Shown here in pieces: positions 1-6,802 of a stretch of DNA of 17,165 bases. How positions within the stretch are numbered: position 1 is the stretch's first letter; each line of letters begins with the position of its first letter. The stretch is from the NCBI GenBank assembly GCA_021780585.1, contig JAJXYM010000353.1, positions 1-17,165 of the forward strand. Direction: 5' to 3'. The translations under genes were made by a program, and so were the position numbers. The notes beneath the pieces were generated by a model. It was not told where the DNA came from, ran no database searches, and saw nothing but the letters and a program-made list of their open reading frames with translations. This stretch comes from Deltaproteobacteria bacterium (lineage in GTDB: Bacteria > Desulfobacterota > Binatia > Binatales > Binataceae).

Positions 1-2
1 GC

Positions 3-92
3 CGCGGCCATAAGGATCCCGCGCGGGTGCGCGCGTTCGTCGCGGCCGCGCTGCGCGCCTTCGCCGACGCGATCGAATCCCCCTCCGCCTGA
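3..92 (+). CDS. 3' end of an unidentified protein (partial)
   Basis: An open frame enters from the left edge and ends at a TGA at 90-92. It encodes about 29 residues, beginning RGHKDPARVRAFVAAALRAF, with an Ala/Arg-rich amphipathic helix at the C-terminus. The other two plus frames make less protein-like peptides. A helix of the type 'DPxRVRAFVxxxxRAF' is common at the C-terminus of LysR-type regulators, but the piece is too short to assign. It ends 33 bp before the methyltransferase start, so the two could be co-transcribed. Confidence 0.45.
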   Translation, partial: RGHKDPARVRAFVAAALRAFADAIESPSA

Positions 93-125
93 CCTCGCGC
101 GATTTCCTGATAAGGCTCACCCTCG

Positions 126-1748
126 ATGGCGTCCAACCGGCTTTATTTCGGCGACAACCTCGACGTTCTTCGCAATGAAATCAAGGATGAGTCGATCGAC
201 CTGATCTATCTCGACCCGCCTTTCAACAGCCAGGCCAGCTACAATGTGCTGTTCAAGGCGCCGAGCGGGGCTGAGTCGCATGCGCAGGTCGAGGCGTTCG
301 AGGATACCTGGCATTGGGGCGAGTCCGCCGAACGCGCTTTCGACGAAGTGATGCGCAGCGGCCGGACCGACGCGGCGGAGCTGCTGCGCGCGATGCGCGC
401 GTTCCTGCGCGAAAACGACATGATGGCTTACCTGACGATGCTGGCCGTCAGGCTGATCGAATTGCATCGGGCGCTCAAGCCGACCGGCTCGCTGTATCTG
501 CATTGCGATCCAACGGCCAGCCATTATATTAAAATCCTGCTTGACGCAATTTTTGGAACCAATCGGTTCCTAAACGAGATCGTTTGGAAGCGGACCTCGG
601 CACACAACGATCCTAAACGCTTCGGTAAAATCTCCGACCGCTTGCTTTTCTACTCCAAGTCAATTGATAAGACATTTAACCTTGTGCCGGGCGATTATTC
701 TCCCGAACAACTTGGTCGCTACAAATACAAAGACATAGGCGGCTTGTACCGGGCGGAAAATCTGACCGCACCACACTTTTCGACGTCCCGGACAATTGAA
801 TGGCGCAGCGTCCATCCCGGCGCGGACCGTCAGTGGCGCTTTTCGATCGAAGAATTAGAACGTCTATACAAGCAGGGCCGGATCTTGTTGCAGCGCGACG
901 GCCGGCCTCGGAAAGACGGCTTGAAAGAATACCTGCATGAATCGCAAGGACCGAAGCTGCAGGATATTTGGACAGACATCGGAATGGGTCCGACAACCGG
1001 CGAGCGACTTGGTTATCCTACGCAGAAGCCGATGGCGCTCCTAGAACGCATCGTGGCCGCCTCCTCGAACGAGGGCGACCTCGTACTCGACCCGTTCTGC
1101 GGATGCGGCACCACGATCCATGCCGCGCAAAAACTCAATCGCCGCTGGATCGGCATCGATATCACGCATCTCGCAATCTCGCTGATTGAAAAGCGCCTCA
1201 GCGAAGCTTTTCCGGGTATCGAGTATGACGTGTACGGAACGCCGCGCGACCTCGAGGGGGCGCGCGACCTCGCCACGCGCGATAAGTATCAGTTCCAATG
1301 GTGGGCCGGCTCGCTGGTCGGCGCCGTTCCCGCCGGCGGGCGCAAGAAAGGAGCCGACCAGGGCGTCGATGGGATAATCTACTTCAAGGATTTCAGAGCC
1401 GACCCGAGGGACGGCGCGATGCAGACCACGACCGAGAAGATCATCGTGTCGGTCAAGGGCGGCGACAACGTCGGCGTGGCGATGATTCGCGATCTCGCGC
1501 ATGTCGTCGAACGCGAGCGGGCGAAGATGGGATTATTCATCACGCTCGCCGAGCCAACCGATCCGATGCGCAAGGAAGCGCTCGCCGAAGGCTATTACGA
1601 GACCAGCAGCGGCGGAAAATATCTCAAGCTGCAAATCGCGACTGTAGCGGAGCTTCTGGAAAGAAAGCTTCCGGATCTGCCGCCCGCCGATCCCACGGCT
1701 TTCGCCAAGCCGAAGCGGGAGTCTCGGCGGCAAAGCAGGCTCCTTTAG
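126..1748 (+). CDS. Site-specific DNA methyltransferase (beta class, N4-C/N6-A) fused to an Mrr-like nuclease domain
   Basis: This 540-aa protein is predicted to transfer a methyl group from S-adenosylmethionine to an exocyclic amino group of adenine or cytosine. The catalytic motif IV is DPPF at residues 30-33. The SAM-binding motif I, DPFCGCGTT, is at 322-330. Motif IV before motif I is the beta-class order, with the target-recognition region between them (about 130-300). After about residue 385 a second domain follows that resembles Mrr-type PD-(D/E)xK nucleases: GADQGVDG at 409-416, then a strand with V-S-V-K at 441-444 and GG, then a helix IRDLAHVVERE and FITLAEPT. Relatives usually have Q-V-K there, so Ser442 is odd and the nuclease may be weak or dead. 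GC falls from about 75% to about 47% over roughly 520-1020. The start has AAGG about 10 bp upstream. No separate restriction subunit is visible. The methyltransferase call is firm; the nuclease activity is inferred. Confidence 0.88.
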   Translation: MASNRLYFGDNLDVLRNEIKDESIDLIYLDPPFNSQASYNVLFKAPSGAESHAQVEAFEDTWHWGESAERAFDEVMRSGRTDAAELLRAMRAFLRENDMMAYLTMLAVRLIELHRALKPTGSLYLHCDPTASHYIKILLDAIFGTNRFLNEIVWKRTSAHNDPKRFGKISDRLLFYSKSIDKTFNLVPGDYSPEQLGRYKYKDIGGLYRAENLTAPHFSTSRTIEWRSVHPGADRQWRFSIEELERLYKQGRILLQRDGRPRKDGLKEYLHESQGPKLQDIWTDIGMGPTTGERLGYPTQKPMALLERIVAASSNEGDLVLDPFCGCGTTIHAAQKLNRRWIGIDITHLAISLIEKRLSEAFPGIEYDVYGTPRDLEGARDLATRDKYQFQWWAGSLVGAVPAGGRKKGADQGVDGIIYFKDFRADPRDGAMQTTTEKIIVSVKGGDNVGVAMIRDLAHVVERERAKMGLFITLAEPTDPMRKEALAEGYYETSSGGKYLKLQIATVAELLERKLPDLPPADPTAFAKPKRESRRQSRLL

Positions 1749-1774
1749 AACCGCGCGAAACGACCAGACACGGC

Positions 1775-1807
1775 AAAACGAAGACGGCCGCCCATGGAGC
1801 GGCCGTC
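1775..1807 (-). terminator. Rho-independent terminator of the frdABCD operon
   Basis: On the minus strand a perfect 9-bp stem (GACGGCCGC / GCGGCCGTC) encloses a 7-nt loop and is followed by TTCGTTTT. It lies 33 bp after the frdD stop. On the plus strand no T-run follows, so it is oriented for frd, although the convergent methyltransferase gene ends just beside it. Confidence 0.8.
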
Positions 1808-1839
1808 GTGGCTTCAGGCGCGTGATCGATCGCCGCGGT

Positions 1840-2196
1840 TCAGACCGTCGCCAGCAGCCAGACCGTGACGATCGTGCCGACGATCGCGCCGCCATAGCAC
1901 AGGAAAGCCAGTACCGTGTTCAGATGGCGCAGGTTGAGCACGTCCGACATCGTAAGCCGCATCCGATGCGCCGCGTGGAAGAAACAGAAGGTCAGCAGCG
2001 CGAACAGATATAGTCGTGTCAGCGGATGGCGCACCAGCGCGAGCGTCTGCTGATAGCCCGGCGCGTGTACGAGGCCCGACGGAAACAGCAATCCGTAGAA
2101 CAGCACGTGGACGGGCAGGAAATAGGCCGCGAAGAAACCGCCCACGCCGAACAGGAACCATACCACCGGTTCGTTGGAACGTTTGCCCGCCGACAT
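1840..2196 (-). CDS. frdD: Fumarate reductase membrane anchor subunit D
   Basis: A 118-aa membrane protein with three hydrophobic segments (about residues 10-37, 60-78 and 92-116), the usual length for FrdD. The N-terminal stretch SNEPVVWFLFGVGGFFAAYF matches the 'SDEPVFWGLFGAGG' region I recall from E. coli FrdD. The HAAHRMRLTMSD stretch corresponds to its loop HxxHRMxHxMxD. With FrdC it anchors the FrdAB head to the inner membrane and forms the quinone site. No heme-ligand arrangement is evident, as expected for this heme-free class. Its ATG lies one base after the frdC stop, so translation is probably coupled. It is the last gene before the operon terminator. Confidence 0.9.
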   Translation of the reverse strand: MSAGKRSNEPVVWFLFGVGGFFAAYFLPVHVLFYGLLFPSGLVHAPGYQQTLALVRHPLTRLYLFALLTFCFFHAAHRMRLTMSDVLNLRHLNTVLAFLCYGGAIVGTIVTVWLLATV

Positions 2197-2197
2197 C

Positions 2198-2608
2198 TCA
2201 GAGCACCCCCAGGAAGAAGAGCGCGAGGATCACCGTCGCGCCGAACCAGACCATGTAATTGGGGGCCGAGGAGACCATGTCGGGCGTCGGCCGGCCCAGC
2301 ATCTGGCGCATCGCCACGCGCGGCACCAGGTTGAACCAGGTGATCGAGTGCAGCAGGAAAAACGCCAGCGCGACGGCGTTGATAATGATCATCAACGGAC
2401 ATCGCATCAGCGCCTCGAAATGGGCGTAGCGGCCCGCGCCGGCGCCGAGCGCGGCGAGCTGAACGAGCGTGAGCACGCAGAAATAGGCGACGAAGAAGCT
2501 CGACGATTCGCGCAGCGCATAGCGCAGATAGTGCCATTGGTCGAGGTACCAGTACGCCGACATCCGGGGCCGGTACGCTTTGGGCTGGAATTGCGTGTAC
2601 TGTGCCAT
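2198..2608 (-). CDS. frdC: Fumarate reductase membrane anchor subunit C
   Basis: A 136-aa protein with three hydrophobic segments, starting MAQYTQFQPKAYRPRM. YRPRMSAYWYLDQ and LRESSSFFVAYF align by eye with E. coli FrdC (YVRPMTSTWW, LREGTAVPAVWF). Glu34 and His87 (in LLHSITWF) fall where FrdC Glu29 and His82, linked to quinone binding, are expected. A longer frame runs upstream through frdB, but the chosen ATG lies 5 bp after the frdB stop and fits the family length. It is the third gene of the operon and pairs with FrdD in the membrane. Confidence 0.9.
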   Translation of the reverse strand: MAQYTQFQPKAYRPRMSAYWYLDQWHYLRYALRESSSFFVAYFCVLTLVQLAALGAGAGRYAHFEALMRCPLMIIINAVALAFFLLHSITWFNLVPRVAMRQMLGRPTPDMVSSAPNYMVWFGATVILALFFLGVL

Positions 2609-2613
2609 CGCGC

Positions 2614-3354
2614 TCAATGCTTCCCCCGCGGCAACAGGAACGATTTGAACCATTCCTTGGTCGCCGTCAGCTTGTATTGCTGGATCGCCAGCGACGGATC
2701 GACATGCTTGGGACATACCGTGCTGCATTCGCCAACGACGGTGCAATCCCAGATGCCCTCGTGCCGCGAGACGATATCGAGCCGATCCTCGATACCCTGA
2801 TCGCGCGAATCGAGATTGTAGCGATGCGCCAGCGCGATCGCCGCCGGGCCGATAAAGTTCGGATCGAGTCCGTAGACCGGACAGGCCGCGTAGCACAAGG
2901 TGCAATTGATGCACAGGCTGAACTGATGGAACGATTCGAGCTGCGCCGGACTCTGGATGAATTCGCGCGCCGGCTTGAAATCGTCCTTGCGCACCACCCA
3001 GGGCCGCACCTTCTGCAGCTTGGCCAGAAAATCGTCGAGATCGACGACCAGGTCCCTGACCACCGGAAAATGATCGAGCGGACCGACCCGCACCGGCCCC
3101 GGCGCATAGTTCATCAAAAGGGTTTCACAGGTCAGCGTCGGCACGCCGTTGACCATCATGCCGCAACTGCCGCAAATCCCCATCCGGCAGGACCAGCGGA
3201 ACGCGAGCGACCCGTCAAGCTGATCCTTGATATGGTTGAGGCCGTCCAGCACCATCCAGTCCGGACGCAGCGGAACCTCGAAGCTCTCGTAGGAGGGTTC
3301 GGCGTCGCTTTCAGGATTGAAACGCGCGACCTCCAGGATGATCGTATCGGACAT
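2614..3354 (-). CDS. frdB: Fumarate reductase iron-sulfur subunit
   Basis: This 246-aa subunit carries electrons between the flavin of FrdA and the membrane quinone through three Fe-S clusters. All ligands are visible. The [2Fe-2S] cysteines are 56, 61, 64 and 76. The [4Fe-4S] site is CINCTLCYAACP, with Cys148, 151, 154 and 158. The [3Fe-4S] cluster uses Cys204, 210 and 214 in CTVVGECSTVCPKHVDP. Spacing, length and the C-terminal IQQYK...LLPRGK segment resemble E. coli FrdB, more than SdhB. It starts at ATG 9 bp after the frdA stop, in the same minus-strand operon. Nothing is truncated. Very sure. Confidence 0.96.
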   Translation of the reverse strand: MSDTIILEVARFNPESDAEPSYESFEVPLRPDWMVLDGLNHIKDQLDGSLAFRWSCRMGICGSCGMMVNGVPTLTCETLLMNYAPGPVRVGPLDHFPVVRDLVVDLDDFLAKLQKVRPWVVRKDDFKPAREFIQSPAQLESFHQFSLCINCTLCYAACPVYGLDPNFIGPAAIALAHRYNLDSRDQGIEDRLDIVSRHEGIWDCTVVGECSTVCPKHVDPSLAIQQYKLTATKEWFKSFLLPRGKH

Positions 3355-3363
3355 GGCTCGGGC

Positions 3364-5109
3364 CTACCTTCCGTAAACCCGCTCGCCCGGAGGCCAACGG
3401 GTAATCACAACCGGGTGATATTCGATGCGCGGCGGACCTTCGGCGGCCTGATGGGCGACCGAATGCGCCAGGTATTTCTGATCGTCGCGCTTGGGGAAAT
3501 CGCGCCGCTGATGGGCTCCGCGCGACTCCTCGCGATCGAGCGCGCTATGCACGATCGCCTCGGCCACGTCGAGCATGTAGCCCAGCTCGAGCGCCGCGGT
3601 TAGCTGCGTGTTGAAGGTCCGCGTATGGTCGTCGATCGCGAGGTTGGCGGCGCGTTCGCGCAGCTCGCGGAGCTTGTTCGCCGACGCGACCAGCGAATTG
3701 CGTTCGCGATAGATGCCGCAGCCGCTCTCCATCGCGCGCTGCATCTCGTCGCGGAGCTTGGCGATGCGCTCGGCGCCGCCGGTCTTGTGCAGAAAATTTT
3801 CTTCGAGCCGGCGTTCCTCGTCGCGCGCCTGCGCCAGAATCGCGGTTTCGTTGCCGGAGCCGCTCGCGCGCACCGTCTCGATCGCCGAACGCCCCGCGCG
3901 CGCCCCGAAGACGAGAATCTCGCCGAGCGAATTCGAACCCAGCCGGTTCGCGCCGTTGATGCTGACGCAGGCCGCCTCGCCCGCCGCCAACAGGCCATTG
4001 AGCGAAGTCCGGGCGTTGATGTCGGTATGAACCCCGCCCATCATGTAATGCTGCACCGGACGAATCGGAATCGGCTCGCGCACCGGATCGATATTCTCGT
4101 ACTTCAGGCACAGCTCCCGCACCATCGGCAGCCGCGTCTCGATCTTGTGTTCGCCCAGATGGCGCAGGTCGAGATGGACGTAGTCGCCATACGGGCCGTG
4201 GAACGCCCGCCCCTTTTCGAATTCGCCGAAAATCGCCTGTGAAACGCGGTCGCGCGGTCCGAGCTCCATGCTGCGCAGCACGGGAGTCGGAGTCGGCTTG
4301 CCAAGATCGTAATCCTGCAGGAAGCGGTAGCCGTCCTTGTTCAGCAGCCATCCGCCCTCGGCGCGCGCGGCCTCGGTAATCAGGATGCCGGTGAAGGGCA
4401 ATCCCGTCGGATGGTACTGGACCATCTCCATGTCCTTGAGCGGCGCGCCGGCCCGATACGCCAGCGCCATCCCGTCGCCGGTACAGATATTGGCGTTGGT
4501 GGTGAACGGGAACACCCGACCGCATCCGCCGGTCGCGATAATCACCGCCTTGGCCTGAATCGCGCGAATCTTGCCAGTGCGCAGCTCGATCGCGACCACG
4601 CCGCGCACCGCGCCGTCCTCGACCAGCAGGCGCGTGGCGAAGGTTTCGTCGTAGCGCGCAATCGTGGCGTACTTGAGCGAAGTCTGGAACAGCGTATGCA
4701 GCAGATGGAAGCCGGTTTTGTCGGCGGCGAACCAGGTGCGCATCTTCTTCATGCCGCCGAACGGACGCACCGCTATCCGGCCGTCAGGCTCACGGCTCCA
4801 CGGACATCCCCAATGCTCCAGGCGCAGCAGTTCCTTGGGAATCTCATTGCAGAAGAACTCGATCGCGTCCTGATCGCCGAGCCAATCGCTGCCCGAAATC
4901 GTGTCGTAGCAATGTTCATCGACGCTATCGTCTTTGCCCGCCACTCCAGCGGCGCCGCCCTCGGCCGACACCGTATGGCTGCGCATCGGGTAGACCTTGG
5001 AAACCATCGCGACGTCGACCTTCGGATCGAGCTCGGCGATTTCGATCGCCGCGCGTAATCCGGCGCCGCCGCCGCCGATTATCAGAATGTCGTGCGAAGA
5101 CGTTTCCAC
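3364..5109 (-). CDS. frdA: Fumarate reductase flavoprotein subunit
   Basis: A 581-aa catalytic subunit that interconverts fumarate and succinate at covalent FAD on the cytoplasmic face. The dinucleotide-binding motif IIGGGGAG lies at about 10-17. His45 in RSHTVSAEGG is the covalent FAD ligand position. His233 (HPTG), Thr245, Glu246 and Arg249 (TEAARAEGG) match catalytic residues of E. coli FrdA with a shift of one. The family signature WGCPWSREPDGR, ELGPRDRVSQA, NRLGSNSLGE and the ending RVYGR are all FrdA-like. Glu50 is the residue that is Glu in E. coli FrdA and Gln in SdhA, which supports Frd over Sdh. The start is GTG with GGAG about 9 bases upstream. It is the first gene of frdABCD, transcribed from the region divergent to the 5359 gene. 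Confidence 0.96.
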   Translation of the reverse strand: METSSHDILIIGGGGAGLRAAIEIAELDPKVDVAMVSKVYPMRSHTVSAEGGAAGVAGKDDSVDEHCYDTISGSDWLGDQDAIEFFCNEIPKELLRLEHWGCPWSREPDGRIAVRPFGGMKKMRTWFAADKTGFHLLHTLFQTSLKYATIARYDETFATRLLVEDGAVRGVVAIELRTGKIRAIQAKAVIIATGGCGRVFPFTTNANICTGDGMALAYRAGAPLKDMEMVQYHPTGLPFTGILITEAARAEGGWLLNKDGYRFLQDYDLGKPTPTPVLRSMELGPRDRVSQAIFGEFEKGRAFHGPYGDYVHLDLRHLGEHKIETRLPMVRELCLKYENIDPVREPIPIRPVQHYMMGGVHTDINARTSLNGLLAAGEAACVSINGANRLGSNSLGEILVFGARAGRSAIETVRASGSGNETAILAQARDEERRLEENFLHKTGGAERIAKLRDEMQRAMESGCGIYRERNSLVASANKLRELRERAANLAIDDHTRTFNTQLTAALELGYMLDVAEAIVHSALDREESRGAHQRRDFPKRDDQKYLAHSVAHQAAEGPPRIEYHPVVITRWPPGERVYGR

Positions 5110-5225
5110 CGCTTTCTCCGATTCGCTGTTCGGTCCGGCTCCGGCGCCGAATCCAGCATTAAATACGCTAACCGCCAGCCAGTCACAATATCAGAATTAC
5201 TTGCGTCACCCTGAAAAACGCAAGG

Positions 5226-5254
5226 ACTATAGCGCACCCCTTTTCGGAATCCAA
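5226..5254 (-). promoter_or_regulatory. Candidate sigma-70-like promoter for frdABCD
   Basis: On the minus strand, TTGGAT (5249-5254) and TATAGT (5226-5231) are separated by 17 bp. The -10 element matches the consensus at 5 of 6 positions, the -35 at 3 of 6. It would give a leader of about 110 nt before the GTG of frdA. This is a pattern call only. Confidence 0.4.
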
Positions 5255-5266
5255 CGGTTGACCGTT
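5253..5266. promoter_or_regulatory. 14-bp palindrome, possible operator over the frd -35 element
   Basis: AACGGTTGACCGTT is a perfect inverted repeat with 6-bp arms (AACGGT / ACCGTT) and a 2-bp centre. It overlaps the candidate frd -35 hexamer and lies about 93 bp upstream of the divergent gene at 5359. A dimeric regulator could bind here and control one or both directions. A run of T follows on the plus strand, so a small stem-loop is another reading. Confidence 0.35.
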
Positions 5267-5358
5267 TTTTGCTTCGCCACAGCCTGTGCAAAACTCGACG
5301 CGTCGCAATTCCGCGTCCGCCGGTCCGCCCGGCGTATCACTGTCGCGAGGGTTCCATC

Positions 5359-6045
5359 ATGGCCGAACGCATCCTTAATCCCGACGAAATCGCCGAAATG
5401 GAAAAGCTCACCGTCGATCGCGTGGTTGAGGCGATCGATTCCGGCGATCGCGAAACCGCAAAAAAGCTCGCCCGTCGAATGTACAACGAATTCCTCAGCA
5501 TGCACGACCTTTACCGCGACTGGACCGTCGCGACGCTCTCCTTCGTTGGCCGCCGCTTCGGCGACCAGGCGCTGGAAGAGGCGATGGAGGCGGGAGTCAA
5601 GGCGTGGTGGCTGCCGAATCTCGACAAGATGCCGGCGGAGGCGACCGCCCTGCGCGCCCGGGTCAAGATGTTCGTCGCGGGCCTGCGCGCCCATCTGCAG
5701 CCGCTCAATATCGTCGAAGACGACGAGAAGATCGTCATCCAGATGCGGCCGTGCGGCAGCGGCGGCCGGCTCGTGCTCGAGGGCAAGTATGAGGGACCCA
5801 ACCCGATGCTCACGGTCAAGGGGCCCCAATTCCTGACTTATGGGCGCGACAGTTTTCCGGTCTATTGCGCGCATGAGCCGGTAATGGAGCGCCAGGATAT
5901 CGCCGCGCATGGGGCGCCGTTCGTGGTCGTCGAGCCGGCGCACGAGCTCGGCAGGCAGCATTGCAACTTCATCATCTACAAGGACCGGAGCAAGGTCCCG
6001 GCGAAATATTACGAGCGGGTTGGGATGAAAAAGCCCGCGTCCTGA
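5359..6045 (+). CDS. Unrecognised 228-aa soluble protein with Cys/His motifs
   Basis: I cannot name a family with confidence. The N-terminal half (about 1-115) looks all-helical and charged, with repeated amphipathic segments (ETAKKLARRMYNEFL, QALEEAMEAGVKAWW). The C-terminal half looks beta-rich and contains PCGSGGRLVLEG (Cys132), FPVYCAHEPV (Cys170, His172) and QHCNFIIYKD (His201, Cys202), ending YYERVGMKKP. These residues could form a metal or thiol active site; that is inference. I see no signal peptide or membrane segment, so it is probably cytoplasmic. The start ATG follows GAGGG by 7 bp; an upstream in-frame ATG at 5269 lacks such a site. It is divergent from frdA across 249 bp and has its own terminator, so it is probably monocistronic. 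Confidence 0.85.
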   Translation: MAERILNPDEIAEMEKLTVDRVVEAIDSGDRETAKKLARRMYNEFLSMHDLYRDWTVATLSFVGRRFGDQALEEAMEAGVKAWWLPNLDKMPAEATALRARVKMFVAGLRAHLQPLNIVEDDEKIVIQMRPCGSGGRLVLEGKYEGPNPMLTVKGPQFLTYGRDSFPVYCAHEPVMERQDIAAHGAPFVVVEPAHELGRQHCNFIIYKDRSKVPAKYYERVGMKKPAS

Positions 6046-6060
6046 GCCGCAATCCGAGAG

Positions 6061-6092
6061 CCGGCGACGCCGCGCGCGCGGCGTCCGGTTTT
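6061..6092 (+). terminator. Rho-independent terminator of the 228-aa protein gene
   Basis: A GC-rich hairpin (GACGCCGC / GCGGCGTC with a GCGC loop, extended by CCG/CGG around a small bulge) is followed by TTTT at 6089-6092. It lies 15 bp after the stop codon, so the following acetyltransferase is probably transcribed separately. Confidence 0.7.
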
Positions 6093-6150
6093 CCACAGCT
6101 TCGGCGTCGTCGCGGGTGTACAATTCGCTTCATGGGAAGGAGCGATACCC

Positions 6151-6660
6151 ATGACTGTGAAGATCCGGTTCGCGATCCCCGCCGACGCCGAGACGATCAT
6201 GCGCTTTATCCGCGGACTTGCCGCCTATGAACGCGCCGAAGATGCCGTGCGCGCGACCGCCTCGGAATTGCGCGCCCAGATGGAAAGCGCGGCGCCGCCC
6301 TTCGAATGCCTGATCGCGGAGCTTGGCGCGACTCCCGTCGGCTTTGCGCTCTTTTATCGCAGCTATTCGACCTGGCTCGGCCAGCCGCTGTTGTTTCTCG
6401 AGGACCTGTTCGTCGATGAGTCTTATCGCGGCGCCGGCGCCGGAATCGCGCTGATCAAGCGATTGGCTCAGGTCGCGGCCGCACGCGGCTACGAGCGAAT
6501 CGAATGGCGCGTGCTCGACTGGAACGCTCCGGCGCAGCGTTTTTATCACGCGCTGGGCGCGGCGCCATTGGGCGACTGGACGGTATGGCGCCTCGAGGGC
6601 GGCGCGCTGACCGCGCTGGCGGCGACGCCTCGGCCCGCGTCCGACGCCGCCTCCGCCTGA
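6151..6660 (+). CDS. GNAT-family N-acetyltransferase (SSAT-like)
   Basis: A 169-aa single-domain enzyme expected to transfer an acetyl group from acetyl-CoA to an amine. The N-terminal IRFAIPADAETIMRFIRGLA strand-helix, the central LFLEDLFVDESYRGAGAG (acetyl-CoA loop R93-G98, Q/RxxGxG/A type) and the C-terminal NAPAQRFYHALGA helix are classic GNAT elements. The FYRSYSTWLG...LEDLFV pattern recalls the diamine/thialysine acetyltransferase branch (SSAT-like), so a polyamine-like or lysine-analogue substrate is possible but not shown. The length is normal. GGAAGGAG sits about 8 bp upstream of ATG. The C-terminal tail after about 155 is Ala/Pro-rich. It is convergent with tyrS. Confidence 0.88.
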   Translation: MTVKIRFAIPADAETIMRFIRGLAAYERAEDAVRATASELRAQMESAAPPFECLIAELGATPVGFALFYRSYSTWLGQPLLFLEDLFVDESYRGAGAGIALIKRLAQVAAARGYERIEWRVLDWNAPAQRFYHALGAAPLGDWTVWRLEGGALTALAATPRPASDAASA

Positions 6661-6713
6661 AACGGCGCGGCGCGGACTCCCACGCCGCCAGGGAAGCTCC
6701 GCACAAGTCAAAT

Positions 6714-6778
6714 TGTCATTCTGAACGGAGTCTGCGCAGTGAAGAATCCCGGGATTCTTCGCTGCGCTCAGAATGACA
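6714..6778. repeat. Imperfect palindromic repeat (dispersed intergenic hairpin type)
   Basis: The ends TGTCATTCTGA / TCAGAATGACA pair perfectly, then GCGCAG(T)GAAGAATCCC pairs with GGGATTCTTCGCTGCGC across a 9-nt bulge on the left arm. The core GAAGAATCCCGGGATTCTTC (6741-6760) is a perfect 20-bp palindrome. Sequences of the kind TCATTCTGAGCGnAGCGAAGAATC are known as dispersed intergenic repeats in several bacterial phyla. The element lies exactly between convergent genes and could also stop transcription from both sides. Confidence 0.75.
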
Positions 6779-6802
6779 GAATGGACCTTGCGCAGAGCTT
6801 CA

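Noticed and set aside
2602..3603. A 333-aa plus-strand open frame antisense to frdB and the end of frdA
   Set aside because: It is a shadow of high-GC codon bias. The minus strand has complete, motif-verified FrdB and FrdA, and the antisense peptide shows no family features.
1840..5109. Succinate dehydrogenase (sdhCDAB)
   Set aside because: Gene order A-B-C-D, FrdC/FrdD-like anchors, Glu50 in FrdA and FrdB-like cysteine context all favour fumarate reductase, although the enzyme may run in either direction.
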